Assembly (NCBI RefSeq): GCF_006151805.1
Contig: NZ_VDDA01000006.1
Coordinates: 1 to 64,000, forward strand
Source of the DNA: Methylobacterium terricola
GTDB lineage: Bacteria; Pseudomonadota; Alphaproteobacteria; Rhizobiales; Beijerinckiaceae
Reading direction: 5' to 3'
Length of the DNA stretch: 64,000 nucleotides
Each line of letters begins with the position of its first letter. The stretch's first letter is position 1. The notes beneath the pieces are model-generated. The model had not been told where the DNA came from. It saw only the letters and a program-made list of their open reading frames with translations, and made no database searches. A program made the translations under genes and the position numbers. This document shows positions 8,322-16,536 of this stretch, piece after piece.

Positions 8322-9215
8322 TCATTGATTCAAGACCGGGTTCCCCCTCAACCGCTCCACCGCCAGATCCACGAACGTCCTCACCTTCGCCGACGCATGC
8401 CGCCCCTCCGGGAACACCACATGGATCGGCAGCGGCGCCTCCTCGTGATCCGCCAGCACGATCCGGAGGCGACCATCCGCGAGGGCCGGCCCGATCTGGT
8501 AGTGGAGCACCCGGGTCAACCCCCAGCCGGCCAGCGCCGCGGCGATCGGGGCCTCGCTGGTGTTGCAGTCCAGGGTCGGGTGGAGGGTCACGCGCTCGTC
8601 ATCGCGAAACCGCCATTCCGGGGAGGGCCAAGCACCGGTCGAGACGGCGATGCGGTGCGCCTTGAGGTCGGCGGGCGTGGCCGGGATGCCATGGCGGGCC
8701 AGATACCCGGGCGCGCCACAGACCACGCGGCGCACCGCACCGACCCGAAGCGCCGTGAGGCCGGAATCGGCGAGGCGGCCGATGCGGATCGCCACGTCGA
8801 TGCCCTCCTCGACGATGCTCACCGGCCGGTCGACGAACAGCGTCCGGGCTTTCACCGCCGGGTGGGCGTCGAGGTAGTCGGTGAGGATCGGCAGGACGTG
8901 GATCCGCCCGAACAGCACCGAGGCGGTGACCGAGAGCGTGCCGGTCACCATCCCGGTCTGGCCCGCCGCCGCGGCCTCGGCCTCCGCGATCTCGGCGAGC
9001 AGGCGCCGGCACTCGGCGACGTAGCGGCTTCCGGCCTCGGTGAGCCGGACATTGCGGGTGGTGCGCAGGAACAGCCGGGCGCCGATCGCCGCCTCGAGCG
9101 CCGCCACCGCCCGGGTCACCGCCGGCGGGCTCATGGTCAGGTGGCGGGCGGCCTTGGCGAAGCTCGCCGTCTCGGCGACCTTCGCGACGATGCGCATGGC
9201 CTGCAGGCGATCCAT
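8322..9215 (-). CDS. LysR-family transcriptional regulator
   Basis: 297 residues, usual length for the family. Residues 1-60 form the winged helix-turn-helix (FAKAARHLTMSPPAVTRAVAALE is the recognition region), followed by the linker helix and an effector-binding domain from ~90 to 295, with the GIDVAIRIG and AAALAGWGL turns typical of the CrgA/AaeR-like LysR group. It lies 80 bp downstream of, and on the same strand as, the FMN-binding protein and glutathione transferase genes. Most LysR genes are divergent from their targets; here it would be last in the unit. Effector unknown. Confidence 0.92.
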   Translation of the reverse strand: MDRLQAMRIVAKVAETASFAKAARHLTMSPPAVTRAVAALEAAIGARLFLRTTRNVRLTEAGSRYVAECRRLLAEIAEAEAAAAGQTGMVTGTLSVTASVLFGRIHVLPILTDYLDAHPAVKARTLFVDRPVSIVEEGIDVAIRIGRLADSGLTALRVGAVRRVVCGAPGYLARHGIPATPADLKAHRIAVSTGAWPSPEWRFRDDERVTLHPTLDCNTSEAPIAAALAGWGLTRVLHYQIGPALADGRLRIVLADHEEAPLPIHVVFPEGRHASAKVRTFVDLAVERLRGNPVLNQ

Positions 9216-9295
9216 GGCCCCTCCCGCCGGCCCCTACGGCGGCCCGCCGGCGCACAGAACGCCGCGTCGACCGCCGCGCGTCAACCGGCGGGCGC

Positions 9296-10324
9296 TCACG
9301 CGCCCTGCGCCGCCCGATCCCCGCCCGGCGCCGCCGGGCGGGGATCGGAGCGGATCCGGTCGGCGGCCTCCTGCCAGTCCCCGGTCCCGAGGGAGGAGGG
9401 CGACGCCCCCTGCGGCCGCGCGATCCAGCGCAGGGGCAGCGCGGCGCGCCGGCGCACGACCCGGCGCGGGCGGAGGGTCCAGAGGCGCTCGGCGCCGCGG
9501 AAGGCCGCGATCTCGGGCGAGTCGAGGATCACCCGCGCCTCGCCGGTCACCTGCAGCAGGTCGCCGGTCGCGAAATCCGGGACGACCAGCCCGGCCCGGC
9601 CGTTGAGCCAGATGTTGCCGAGGGTGGCGAAGAACAGGTTGCCGGAGAAGTCGGGGATGGTCAGCGTGCCGTCCGGGCCGACCCGGACGAAGCCGGCCTT
9701 GCCGCCGCGATGCGAGACGTCGACCTGGCGATGCCCGTCCTGCTCGGCGTAGGTGGCGACGAAGACGGTGTCGGCCGCGGCGATCGCCGCGCGGGCCGCG
9801 TCATCGAGCCCGGCGCTCTCCTCGACCGGTCCGGTGGACGGCGCGGCGGGAGCGGCAGCGGGAGCGGCGTCGCGCAAGGTGATGTATTGCGGGCAGTTGC
9901 CGAAGCTCTGCTCCACCGCGAGGTGCAGCCCGTCGCCGGCGGCGGCGCGCAGGACCCCGTTGACCCGGTTGCGGCGGCGGGTGTGCAGCTCGATGCCGAG
10001 GAGCCCGACGGCCTCCCCGGCGCGCAGGCCCTCGGTGGCCGGATCGGCGGGATCGGGCCGGACGTCGAGGGTCAGCCGCCGCGGCGTCGGCGCGGCGACG
10101 AAGCCGGGGGCGCCGGCGAGCAGGGTCGCCCAGGCCTCGCCCCGGGCGTCGACGCTGCCGGCGACGACGAAGGGAAGCCCGGCGAGGAACGCCCGGTGCT
10201 GGTCGGGCATCGCCTCCCGAACCACCCGGCGGCCGATCTCGGCCATGCGCGCGACGACGCCGACCGTCGCCTGGAGTGCCGTCTCGCCCGGGTGCCAGGG
10301 CGAGGCTGTCGTGGTGTCGCTCAT
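9296..10324 (-). CDS. pyridoxamine 5'-phosphate oxidase-like FMN-binding protein
   Basis: 342 residues with two halves that each look like the split-barrel flavin fold: ~45-165 (VVAGSVDARGEAWATLLAG, then the SFGNCPQYI motif characteristic of this subgroup) and ~190-310 (FVATYAEQDGHRQVDVSHRGG, NIWLNGRAGLVVPDF, GEARV). These proteins bind FMN or F420-like cofactors and reduce or oxidise small molecules; substrate not predictable. A GGAGG site sits 7 bp before the ATG. Gene order and 71/80-bp gaps place it between a glutathione transferase (upstream) and a LysR regulator (downstream), suggesting a redox or detoxification unit. Confidence 0.85.
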   Translation of the reverse strand: MSDTTTASPWHPGETALQATVGVVARMAEIGRRVVREAMPDQHRAFLAGLPFVVAGSVDARGEAWATLLAGAPGFVAAPTPRRLTLDVRPDPADPATEGLRAGEAVGLLGIELHTRRRNRVNGVLRAAAGDGLHLAVEQSFGNCPQYITLRDAAPAAAPAAPSTGPVEESAGLDDAARAAIAAADTVFVATYAEQDGHRQVDVSHRGGKAGFVRVGPDGTLTIPDFSGNLFFATLGNIWLNGRAGLVVPDFATGDLLQVTGEARVILDSPEIAAFRGAERLWTLRPRRVVRRRAALPLRWIARPQGASPSSLGTGDWQEAADRIRSDPRPAAPGGDRAAQGA

Positions 10325-10395
10325 GTCGTCCTCCGCTCCGTTCGGCCGGGCGCGCCGTGGCGGCGCACCCGGCCTGGGTCACGTCCCGGCGGGAA

Positions 10396-11013
10396 TCACG
10401 CGGCGGCCGAGAGGCCGGCGGGCGTCTCGGCGAAGGGGAGGAAGCCCGGCAGGGCCTCGATCCGGCGCAGGAAGGCGCGGACGCCGGCATAGCCCGCGAG
10501 GTCGACATTGCCCTCCGGCGCGCGGGCGAGGTAGCTGTAGAGCGCGACGTCGGCGATGGTCGGGCGGGTGCCCACCAGCCAGTCGCGGCCGGCCAGATGC
10601 GCCTCCAGGCGGCCGAGCAGCCCATGCGCCCGGGCGATCACCTCCTGCGGGTCGAACGCCGCCCCGAACACCGTGACGAGCCGCGCGGCGGCCGGGCCGT
10701 AGGCGAGCTCGCCGGCGGCGACCGAGAGCCAGCGCTGCACCGCGGCCGCTCCCGCCGGGTCCTCGGGCAGCCAGTCGGTACGCCCGAGCGTCTTGGCCAG
10801 GTAGACCAGGATGGCGTTCGAATCGGCGACCACGGTGCCGTCGTCGTCGAGCACCGGCACCTGGCCGAACGGGTTGAGCGCCAGGAAGTCCGGGGCCTTG
10901 TGCGCGCCGGCCTTCAGGTCGAGGGCGATGGCCTCGTGCGGGACGCCGAGCAGCGAGAGGAAGAGGCGGGCCCGGTGGGCGTGGCCGGACAGGGGATGGT
11001 GGTAGAGCTTCAC
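10396..11013 (-). CDS. glutathione S-transferase family protein
   Basis: 205 residues. Start chosen as GTG at 11013 because AGGGAG lies 6-11 bp upstream and the protein then begins with the conserved first strand ([16 protein letters not shown]); an upstream ATG at 11076 would add 21 unconserved residues. Residues 1-78 are the thioredoxin-like glutathione-binding domain ([13 protein letters not shown] with cis-Pro, then [11 protein letters not shown]), and ~88-200 the all-helical C-terminal domain ([13 protein letters not shown]). It conjugates or reduces electrophiles with glutathione in the cytoplasm. Probably first gene of a unit with the FMN protein and LysR gene. Confidence 0.92.
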   Translation of the reverse strand: MKLYHHPLSGHAHRARLFLSLLGVPHEAIALDLKAGAHKAPDFLALNPFGQVPVLDDDGTVVADSNAILVYLAKTLGRTDWLPEDPAGAAAVQRWLSVAAGELAYGPAAARLVTVFGAAFDPQEVIARAHGLLGRLEAHLAGRDWLVGTRPTIADVALYSYLARAPEGNVDLAGYAGVRAFLRRIEALPGFLPFAETPAGLSAAA

Positions 11014-11167
11014 GATCGCGCTCCCTGGGGGCGGCGGGATCAATCCCGCGTTGCACCCCCAGATGGCCACACCCACCCCGCGACGAGAATGCCCGCTTTC
11101 GGCAGTTCATCGTTGCAGGGGGTGGAATAATCGCCCGCCCGCGGACAGGAGGCGTGCCGGCGTGGCA

Positions 11168-12289
11168 TCACCCGCCGGCGCTCTTCAGGGTGAAGCGGGT
11201 CATCTCGGAGGGGCGGCCGAGGCGGAGCGCGAAGCCGGGCCAGATCCCGGTGCCGTTGCCGACATAGAGCGTCATCCCGCCGACGGCGTAGGCCCCGGAC
11301 ACGAAGCCATTGTTGCCCCGGGCCACCAGCCGGTCGAGGCCGAGGATCATGCCGCCATGGGTGTGGCCCGAGAGCTGGAGCGCGACGCCGCGCGCCGCCG
11401 CCCGTTTCGCGGCCCTCGGCTGGTGATCGAGGAGCACGACCGGCGCGCCGGGCGGGGCGCCGGCGAGCGCCGCCGCGAGATCGGGCCCGGCCTCGCCGGC
11501 ATGGGGCGCCGAGGCGTCGGTGACGCCGGCGACGACGAGGCGGGCCTCGCCGCGGGCGATCACCGCGTGGGCGTTCGGCAGCATCCGCAGGCCGAGGCCG
11601 GCGAGGTGGCGCATCCAGGCGGGATAGTCGAAGAAATATTCGTGGTTGCCCGGGATCGCCAGCACGCCGTCCGGGGCGCGGAGGTCGGCGAGCGGCGCCA
11701 CGTCGTCCCGGCGCATCGCCACCGAGCCGTCGATGAAGTCGCCGGTCACCACGATCAGGTCGGCGCCCGCCGCGTTGGCCCGCGCGACCACGGCTCTCGC
11801 CCAGGGCGCCGGAAACAGGCGGCTCAGATGCAGGTCGGTGAGCTGGAGCAGCCGGTAGCCCTCGAAGTCCGGCGGCAGGCCGACCACCGTCACCGCGACG
11901 TCCCGGACCGGCGGCACCCGCGCGGCGTTGGCGACGCCGATCGCCGCGAGCAGGCCGGCGAGCCCGGCCGCGCCATAGCGCAGGCCGTCCGGGATGGTCA
12001 CGATGCCGCGCTGCACGAGCGCCGTCGCCAGGGCGCCGAGATCGAGCGCGATCTGCAGCACGGCGAGCAGCACGAGCGCCCCGAACGCCCAGTTGAGCAG
12101 CAGCACGACCGCGCGGGGAAACTCGGGCGCGAAGACCGAGCCGGAGGAGAGCCGGTTCCAGAGGTGGAACTGCGAGGCGAGGAGCAGCAGCAGGGCGAGC
12201 GCGGCCTTGGCGGCGAGCGGCAGCCCGAGGGGCGCGAGCCAGCGGGCGATCACCAGGAGGCACGGCGTCGCGAAGATGAGGTGGAAGAT
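11168..12289 (-). CDS. membrane-anchored metallophosphoesterase; apparent AUC start
   Basis: About 373 residues. The N-terminal ~125 residues hold three to four membrane spans; the rest is a calcineurin-like phosphoesterase with all metal motifs in order: QLTDLHLSR (Asp, His), VVTGDFIDG (GDxxD), IPGNHEYF (GNHE), LLDHQP and SGHTHGG. It resembles YkuE/YaeI-type enzymes that hydrolyse phosphodiester bonds outside the cytoplasm. No ATG/GTG/TTG is placed sensibly at the 5' end: a strong AGGAG (12300-12296) lies 6 nt before an ATC codon at 12289, exactly where related proteins begin (xFHLIFATP). The alternative GTG at 12253 would cut off part of the first span. A 78-bp gap separates it from 12406. 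Confidence 0.85.
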   Translation of the reverse strand: MFHLIFATPCLLVIARWLAPLGLPLAAKAALALLLLLASQFHLWNRLSSGSVFAPEFPRAVVLLLNWAFGALVLLAVLQIALDLGALATALVQRGIVTIPDGLRYGAAGLAGLLAAIGVANAARVPPVRDVAVTVVGLPPDFEGYRLLQLTDLHLSRLFPAPWARAVVARANAAGADLIVVTGDFIDGSVAMRRDDVAPLADLRAPDGVLAIPGNHEYFFDYPAWMRHLAGLGLRMLPNAHAVIARGEARLVVAGVTDASAPHAGEAGPDLAAALAGAPPGAPVVLLDHQPRAAKRAAARGVALQLSGHTHGGMILGLDRLVARGNNGFVSGAYAVGGMTLYVGNGTGIWPGFALRLGRPSEMTRFTLKSAGG

Positions 12290-12405
12290 GGCAGGCTCCT
12301 GTCGTCGTTCGGCGCGCCGGAGGGATGGCACGTTTCGCCGCCTCTGCCAGCGCCGCCCCGCCGCGACGGAACCGCGCCCGCCCCTCGCGGGGCGGGTGCC
12401 TGTCC

Positions 12406-13431
12406 TCAAGCCAGCATCTCGCGCACCAGCGGCGCCACCTTGGTACCGTAGAGCTCGATCGAGCGCATCGACCGCTCGTGCGGCAGCGGGCCGGCGCTGT
12501 ACTTGAGCTGGAACCGGCCGAGGCCGAGGCCCCGCACCGTCGCGGCGATCTTGCGCGCCACCGTCTCCGGGCCGCCGAGATAGAGCGAGCCGTGATCGGC
12601 CTCGCGGTCGAATTCCTGGCGCGTCATCGGCGGCCAGCCGCGCTCGGCGCCGATGCGGTCGCGCATCCGCTTGTAATCGGCGAAGAACTCCTCCCGGGCG
12701 CCGGCATCGGTCTCGCCGACATAGCCCGGGGAGTGGACGCCGATCGGCCGCACCGTCCGCCCGAGCTGGGCGCAGGCCCGGTGGTAGAGGTCGACGTAGG
12801 GGCGGAAGCGCTGCGGATCGCCGCCGATGATCGCGAGCATCAGGGGCAGGTCGTGATGGACCGCCCGCACCACCGAGTTCGGGCTGCCGCCGACCCCGAT
12901 CCAGGTCGTGGGCGGCGTCTCCGGCGTGGGATAGACGCTCTGGTTCTCGAGCGGCGCCCGGGTGGTGCCCTGCCAGGTCACCGGTCCACCGGCGAGGAGC
13001 CGGGCGAACAGATCGAGCTTCTCCTCGAACAGGGTCTCGTACTGGTCGAGGGCGTAGCCGAAGAGCGGGAACGACTCGGTGAACGAGCCGCGGCCGAGGA
13101 TGACCTCGGCGCGGCCGTTCGAGATCCCCTGCAGTGTCGAGAAGCGCTGATAGACCCGGACCGGATCGTCGGAGCTCAGCACCGTCACCGCCGAGCCGAG
13201 GCGGATCCGCTCCGTCCGCGCGGCGATCGCCGCCAGCACGATCTCGGGCGAGGAGACGGAAAAGTCCTCGCGGTGGTGCTCGCCGACGCCGAAGAAGTCG
13301 AGCCCGACCCGGTCGGCCAGCACGCCCTCGGCGACCACGTCGCGCAGGACCTGGCCGTGGGGCACGGGCTCGCCGTTCCGGGCGGTGATGTCCCCGAACG
13401 TGTCGAGGCCGAATTGCAGGGTCTGTGTCAT
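12406..13431 (-). CDS. LLM-class flavin-dependent monooxygenase/oxidoreductase
   Basis: 341 residues, luciferase-like TIM barrel. The start (ATG at 13431) gives the usual N-terminus (LQFGLDTFGDIT). Motifs include LDFFGVGEHHREDFSVSSPE (flavin-pocket His region), RIRLGSAVTVLSSDDPVRVY, and the GRAEVILGRGSF turn, all typical of the group annotated as putative luciferase-family FMN-dependent monooxygenases. It uses reduced FMN and O2 on an unknown substrate; a partner flavin reductase is not adjacent. On the minus strand between the broken trpS and the metallophosphoesterase. Confidence 0.88.
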   Translation of the reverse strand: MTQTLQFGLDTFGDITARNGEPVPHGQVLRDVVAEGVLADRVGLDFFGVGEHHREDFSVSSPEIVLAAIAARTERIRLGSAVTVLSSDDPVRVYQRFSTLQGISNGRAEVILGRGSFTESFPLFGYALDQYETLFEEKLDLFARLLAGGPVTWQGTTRAPLENQSVYPTPETPPTTWIGVGGSPNSVVRAVHHDLPLMLAIIGGDPQRFRPYVDLYHRACAQLGRTVRPIGVHSPGYVGETDAGAREEFFADYKRMRDRIGAERGWPPMTRQEFDREADHGSLYLGGPETVARKIAATVRGLGLGRFQLKYSAGPLPHERSMRSIELYGTKVAPLVREMLA

Positions 13432-13542
13432 GGAGGGCAAGATGGACGTGACGGGCCGCGTTTGAAATGCGCAGCCTTGCAAGGATGGGCTTGCGGTGGC
13501 GCATGGAGCGCCGGGAATCCGCCGTGCGGATCGAGCCGCCCC

Positions 13543-14343
13543 TCAGAACCGGAACATCCCGAGGGCGTCCTGCACCGCGTCCCGGGTCTCCGCGGTGATC
13601 GCCTTCGCCCGCGCCGTGCCGGTGCGCAGCACGTCCATGACGTGATCGGCATCGCGGGCGATCTCGGCCCGCCGCTCGCGGATCGGCCCGAGGAGGTCGC
13701 GCAGCACGCCCGTGAGGCGGGTTTTGAGCGCCGAGTCGCCGAGGCCGCCGCGCCTGTAATGCGCTTTCAGCGCAGCGACCGCCTCCCGGTCGGGATCGAA
13801 GGCGTCGAGATAGGTAAAGACCACGTTGCCCTCGACCCGGCCCGGGTCGCTGGCACGCAGGTGGCCGGGATCGGTGTACATCCGCTGCACCGCCGCCGCG
13901 ATCTCGGTGTCCGAGGCCGAGAGCGGCACGGCGTTGCCGCCCGACTTGCTCATCTTGGCCCGGCCGTCGACGCCGGGCAGCCGCCCGACCTGCGGGATCA
14001 GCGCCGTCGCCTCGGGCAGGATCTCGCGGCCGGCCTGCCGGTTGAGGCGGCGGACGATCTCGTTGGTCTGCTCGATCAGGGGCGCCTGGTCCTCGCCGAC
14101 CGGCACCAGGGTCGCGCGGAACGCCGTGATGTCGGCGGCCTGGGCCGCCGGGTAGCACAGGAAACCCGCCGGGATGTCACGGCCGAAGCCGCGGGCCTGG
14201 ATCTCGTCCTTGATCGTCGGGTTGCGCTCGAGCCGCGCCACCGTGACGAAGTTCAGGTAGAGTAGGGTCAGCTCGGCCAGGGCCGGCAGGGCGGATTGCA
14301 CGCAGATCGTGGTCAGCGCCGGATCGTGGGCGTTGTCGATGGC
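13543..14343 (-). pseudogene. trpS: tryptophanyl-tRNA synthetase, N-terminally truncated
   Basis: The readable part is clearly TrpRS: DPALTTICVQSALPALAEL, YPAAQAADI, VPVGEDQAPLIEQTNEIVRR and the class I KMSKS loop (AKMSKSGG), down to a normal C-terminus. What is missing is the N-terminal ~80 residues of this ~335-residue family, including the HIGH motif and most of the ATP/Trp site. Family similarity becomes unrecognisable at about 14343, and by ~14405 the DNA turns strongly AT-rich. The first in-frame start inside the remnant is a GTG at 14301, too far in to give an active enzyme. Probably a dead second copy; a functional trpS must exist elsewhere. Confidence 0.8.
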
Positions 14344-14404
14344 GCCTGAGCTTCGTCGAGCACTAGGTAATGACTGCAGCCGTCCGAGACAGATATGCAG
14401 CCGT

Positions 14405-15500
14405 GCCGCAAGACGATTTATAGGCTGAAATTAGAAGATGATGTAAAATTGTTTTGCAAGAATTTAAAACAAAATCGCTACTTGATATGATATTCAAACA
14501 AAATTGCTATTGCAGAAAAGGAAATCTTTGGATTGCAGTAGTTTATCTTTATTATTTTGAAGCAATGATTCGACTTGAAAAAAATCGTATGCGGCATATA
14601 GTTTTTATAGATTTAACGAAGGGTCCCCGATATGTCACAAAATATCGAAAGATTTAAGAAAGATCTTTCCGATTTAATGTTGAAGGGAAATCTACTTGCC
14701 ATGTCGATGGAGTCAGAAATCCACACCCCAGAAAAAATGAAGAAAAGATTGACATCGCAGCTTGGAAAGGACGACGCGGAAAAAATAATGCAGAAACTCC
14801 CTAGTTTTAATACAGCGTACGAAGCATGGTTTTCAACGGGCTTACGGGTGGTGAAACAGCTTATACCAGACAGATTAGATCATTTTAAAGATATTTATGA
14901 AATTCCAAAAAATCGCAAAGATATTACTTATGCAACATATAGAATTCAAGATTACCTCATTGGACTTCGGGTTAGCAAATTTGGTGAGATTGTCGTTGGA
15001 CCTGACGCTGGCCTCCTCAAATTCCGTCAACAGCTTGCAATAGTAAAGTCAGCAGAGGAGCGATTTACATCGTCTTTATTCGAAATAAAACAGATACTAC
15101 AAGCCGATCTCTTTGACGCAGAAGTCGATGAAGCACGGGAGCTTTTGAAGAAGGGATTTTTGAGAGCTGCCGGCGCAGTATCGGGCGTCGTACTGGAAAA
15201 GCATCTTAAGCAAACATGCGAAAATCATAATATTAATATTTCCAAGAAAAATCCAGGCATCGGAGACCTCAACGAATTACTCAAGTCTAATTCTGTTGTT
15301 GATGTGCCACAATGGAGACACATATCAATGCTTGCCGACATTAGAAATATATGCGATCATAATAAATCGAAAGAACCAACAAAAGAACAAGTTGCAGATT
15401 TAATTGATGGAACAGAAAAGATTATAAAAACAATTTCTTAGTACGTAATTTACCCAACATATGATAATATAATATCTATTAAAAACTAATTTGGGATTGC
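14405..15500. other. AT-rich island (~1.1 kb) of foreign base composition
   Basis: Composition switches abruptly at ~14405 from GC-rich to strongly AT-rich DNA with A/T-ending codons and returns near 15500. The island contains one convincing gene (14632-15441). An 8-bp identical sequence, CGATGGCG, occurs at 14337-14344 (where trpS homology ends) and at 15500-15507 (right edge). No transposase, integrase or terminal inverted repeats are visible. Best read as horizontally acquired DNA that replaced the 5' part of trpS. Confidence 0.7.
14632..15441 (+). CDS. HEPN-like protein with R-x4-H motif, AT-rich, foreign
   Basis: 269 residues from ATG 14632, with AAGGG 8 bp upstream. Residues ~1-150 are helical and charged, without a family I recognise; there is a polar segment with a Tyr-rich stretch at ~95-125. 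Residues ~165-269 look like a HEPN helical bundle: ARELLKKGFLRAAGAVSGVV, a second helix pair, then ADIRNICDHNKSKEPT with Arg238 and His243 spaced as R-x4-H, the catalytic motif of HEPN ribonucleases in toxins and abortive-infection systems. Codon use is unlike any neighbour. No antitoxin or partner gene is adjacent. It could be an RNA-cutting defence protein, or a non-catalytic HEPN scaffold. Confidence 0.75.
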   Translation: MSQNIERFKKDLSDLMLKGNLLAMSMESEIHTPEKMKKRLTSQLGKDDAEKIMQKLPSFNTAYEAWFSTGLRVVKQLIPDRLDHFKDIYEIPKNRKDITYATYRIQDYLIGLRVSKFGEIVVGPDAGLLKFRQQLAIVKSAEERFTSSLFEIKQILQADLFDAEVDEARELLKKGFLRAAGAVSGVVLEKHLKQTCENHNINISKKNPGIGDLNELLKSNSVVDVPQWRHISMLADIRNICDHNKSKEPTKEQVADLIDGTEKIIKTIS

Positions 15501-15544
15501 GATGGCGGTCATCAAAAAAACCCTTAACCGCCTTCGCACTCCGC

Positions 15545-16525
15545 TTAAGTGATGCCGGATCCCGCCGCCTGCGGCTTCCCGCTCACCGCACCGCGCTCCG
15601 CCATCTCCTCGACCCCCACCCACAGGTTCCAGGCCGGCGCCACGCTCCAGCCCGCCAGCCCGATATGCGCCTGCGGCATCCGGTAATGCAGCACCGGCCG
15701 CGGGCTCACCTTCTCGTCCGGCGGCAGGGCCGCGCGCACGCCGGCCTCGTCGCGGTGGGTCAGCAGCGGCAGCAGGTCGAGGCCGCGGTGGCGGGTCGGG
15801 TTCGCTGTCAGGTAGTCGCGGGCGAGGGTATCGAGGTCGGGCTGGTAGGCCGGGTCGAGCACCTTGGCGGCGTAGGCCGGGGGGAAGGGCGGCGGCAGGC
15901 CGCGGGCGGCGAGGAAGCCGCCGGCCGCGGTCGCCCGGCGCAAGGCCGGCTCGGAGCGGAGATAGGCCTTGAGCAGGCCCGCGATCGTCCCGGCGGTCAG
16001 GTCCGGCGGCTCGACGTTGAAGTGCAGGCCGAGCGAGCCGAGCAGCACCGCGCCGCGGCCGCGCCCACCGGCGCCGTGCAGCAGGGCGGCCATCCGGTCG
16101 ACCTCGGGCAGGCGGTCGAAGGCGAGGGGGCCGGTGATCGCCTCGCGCGGCACCACCGGGCTCAGCAGGGCCCCGAGGGTGCGCCCGGCGGCACGGACCG
16201 GCAGGCGGGGCGTCGCGCCCGGATCCGGCATCCGGCGCTGCGGGTGGGCGGCGCGCAGGTCGAGCTCGACCCGGATGTCGCCCAGCGACGAGCCCTCGAC
16301 CTTGAAGGCGTGCGGGTCCTCCTCGGCGACGCGCCCGCCGAGGCCGGCGGCGAGCGCCGCGGCGGCGATCCGGGCCGGGGGGCCGATGAACTCGATCTCG
16401 ACGCCGACCCGGCGCGGCGTCCCGTCGGCCCGCAGGGGCCGGGGCGGCATCAGGAACTCGGCCGTGCGACCCTCGGGTTTTGGCGGCGCGGGCTTTGACG
16501 ACTCGGGGTTGGGCGACTCGGTCAT
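15545..16525 (-). CDS. amidoligase family protein
   Basis: 326 residues from ATG 16525. After a ~30-residue Pro-rich leader comes VGVEIEFIGPP, the first acidic metal/ATP motif of the amidoligase_2 (COOH-NH2 ligase) family, which has the glutamine-synthetase fold; later SLGLHFNVEPPDLT supplies the conserved His-x-Asn-Glu region, and RHRGLDLLPLL and ARPVLHYRMPQ-like strands follow. Members are thought to form peptide or amide bonds, often with a glutamine amidotransferase partner, which is not present here. It lies 11 bp after the adenylate cyclase gene on the same strand, so the two are almost surely cotranscribed. Confidence 0.85.
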   Translation of the reverse strand: MTESPNPESSKPAPPKPEGRTAEFLMPPRPLRADGTPRRVGVEIEFIGPPARIAAAALAAGLGGRVAEEDPHAFKVEGSSLGDIRVELDLRAAHPQRRMPDPGATPRLPVRAAGRTLGALLSPVVPREAITGPLAFDRLPEVDRMAALLHGAGGRGRGAVLLGSLGLHFNVEPPDLTAGTIAGLLKAYLRSEPALRRATAAGGFLAARGLPPPFPPAYAAKVLDPAYQPDLDTLARDYLTANPTRHRGLDLLPLLTHRDEAGVRAALPPDEKVSPRPVLHYRMPQAHIGLAGWSVAPAWNLWVGVEEMAERGAVSGKPQAAGSGIT

Positions 16526-16536
16526 GCAGGATCCGC

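Noticed and set aside
11168..14158. A very long open frame on the minus strand running through three genes
   Set aside because: Only its last third (metallophosphoesterase) shows domains; the rest is an Arg/Pro/Gly-rich out-of-frame reading of the LLM monooxygenase and trpS genes, as usual in GC-rich DNA.
14454..14657. 67-codon AT-rich frame before the HEPN-like gene
   Set aside because: Overlaps the HEPN gene start in another frame, has no ribosome-binding site, and frames of this size are expected by chance in AT-rich DNA.
14337..15507. AT-rich island as a simple insertion sequence with target duplication
   Set aside because: No transposase, no terminal inverted repeats, and trpS sequence does not resume on the far side, so a plain insertion is not supported.
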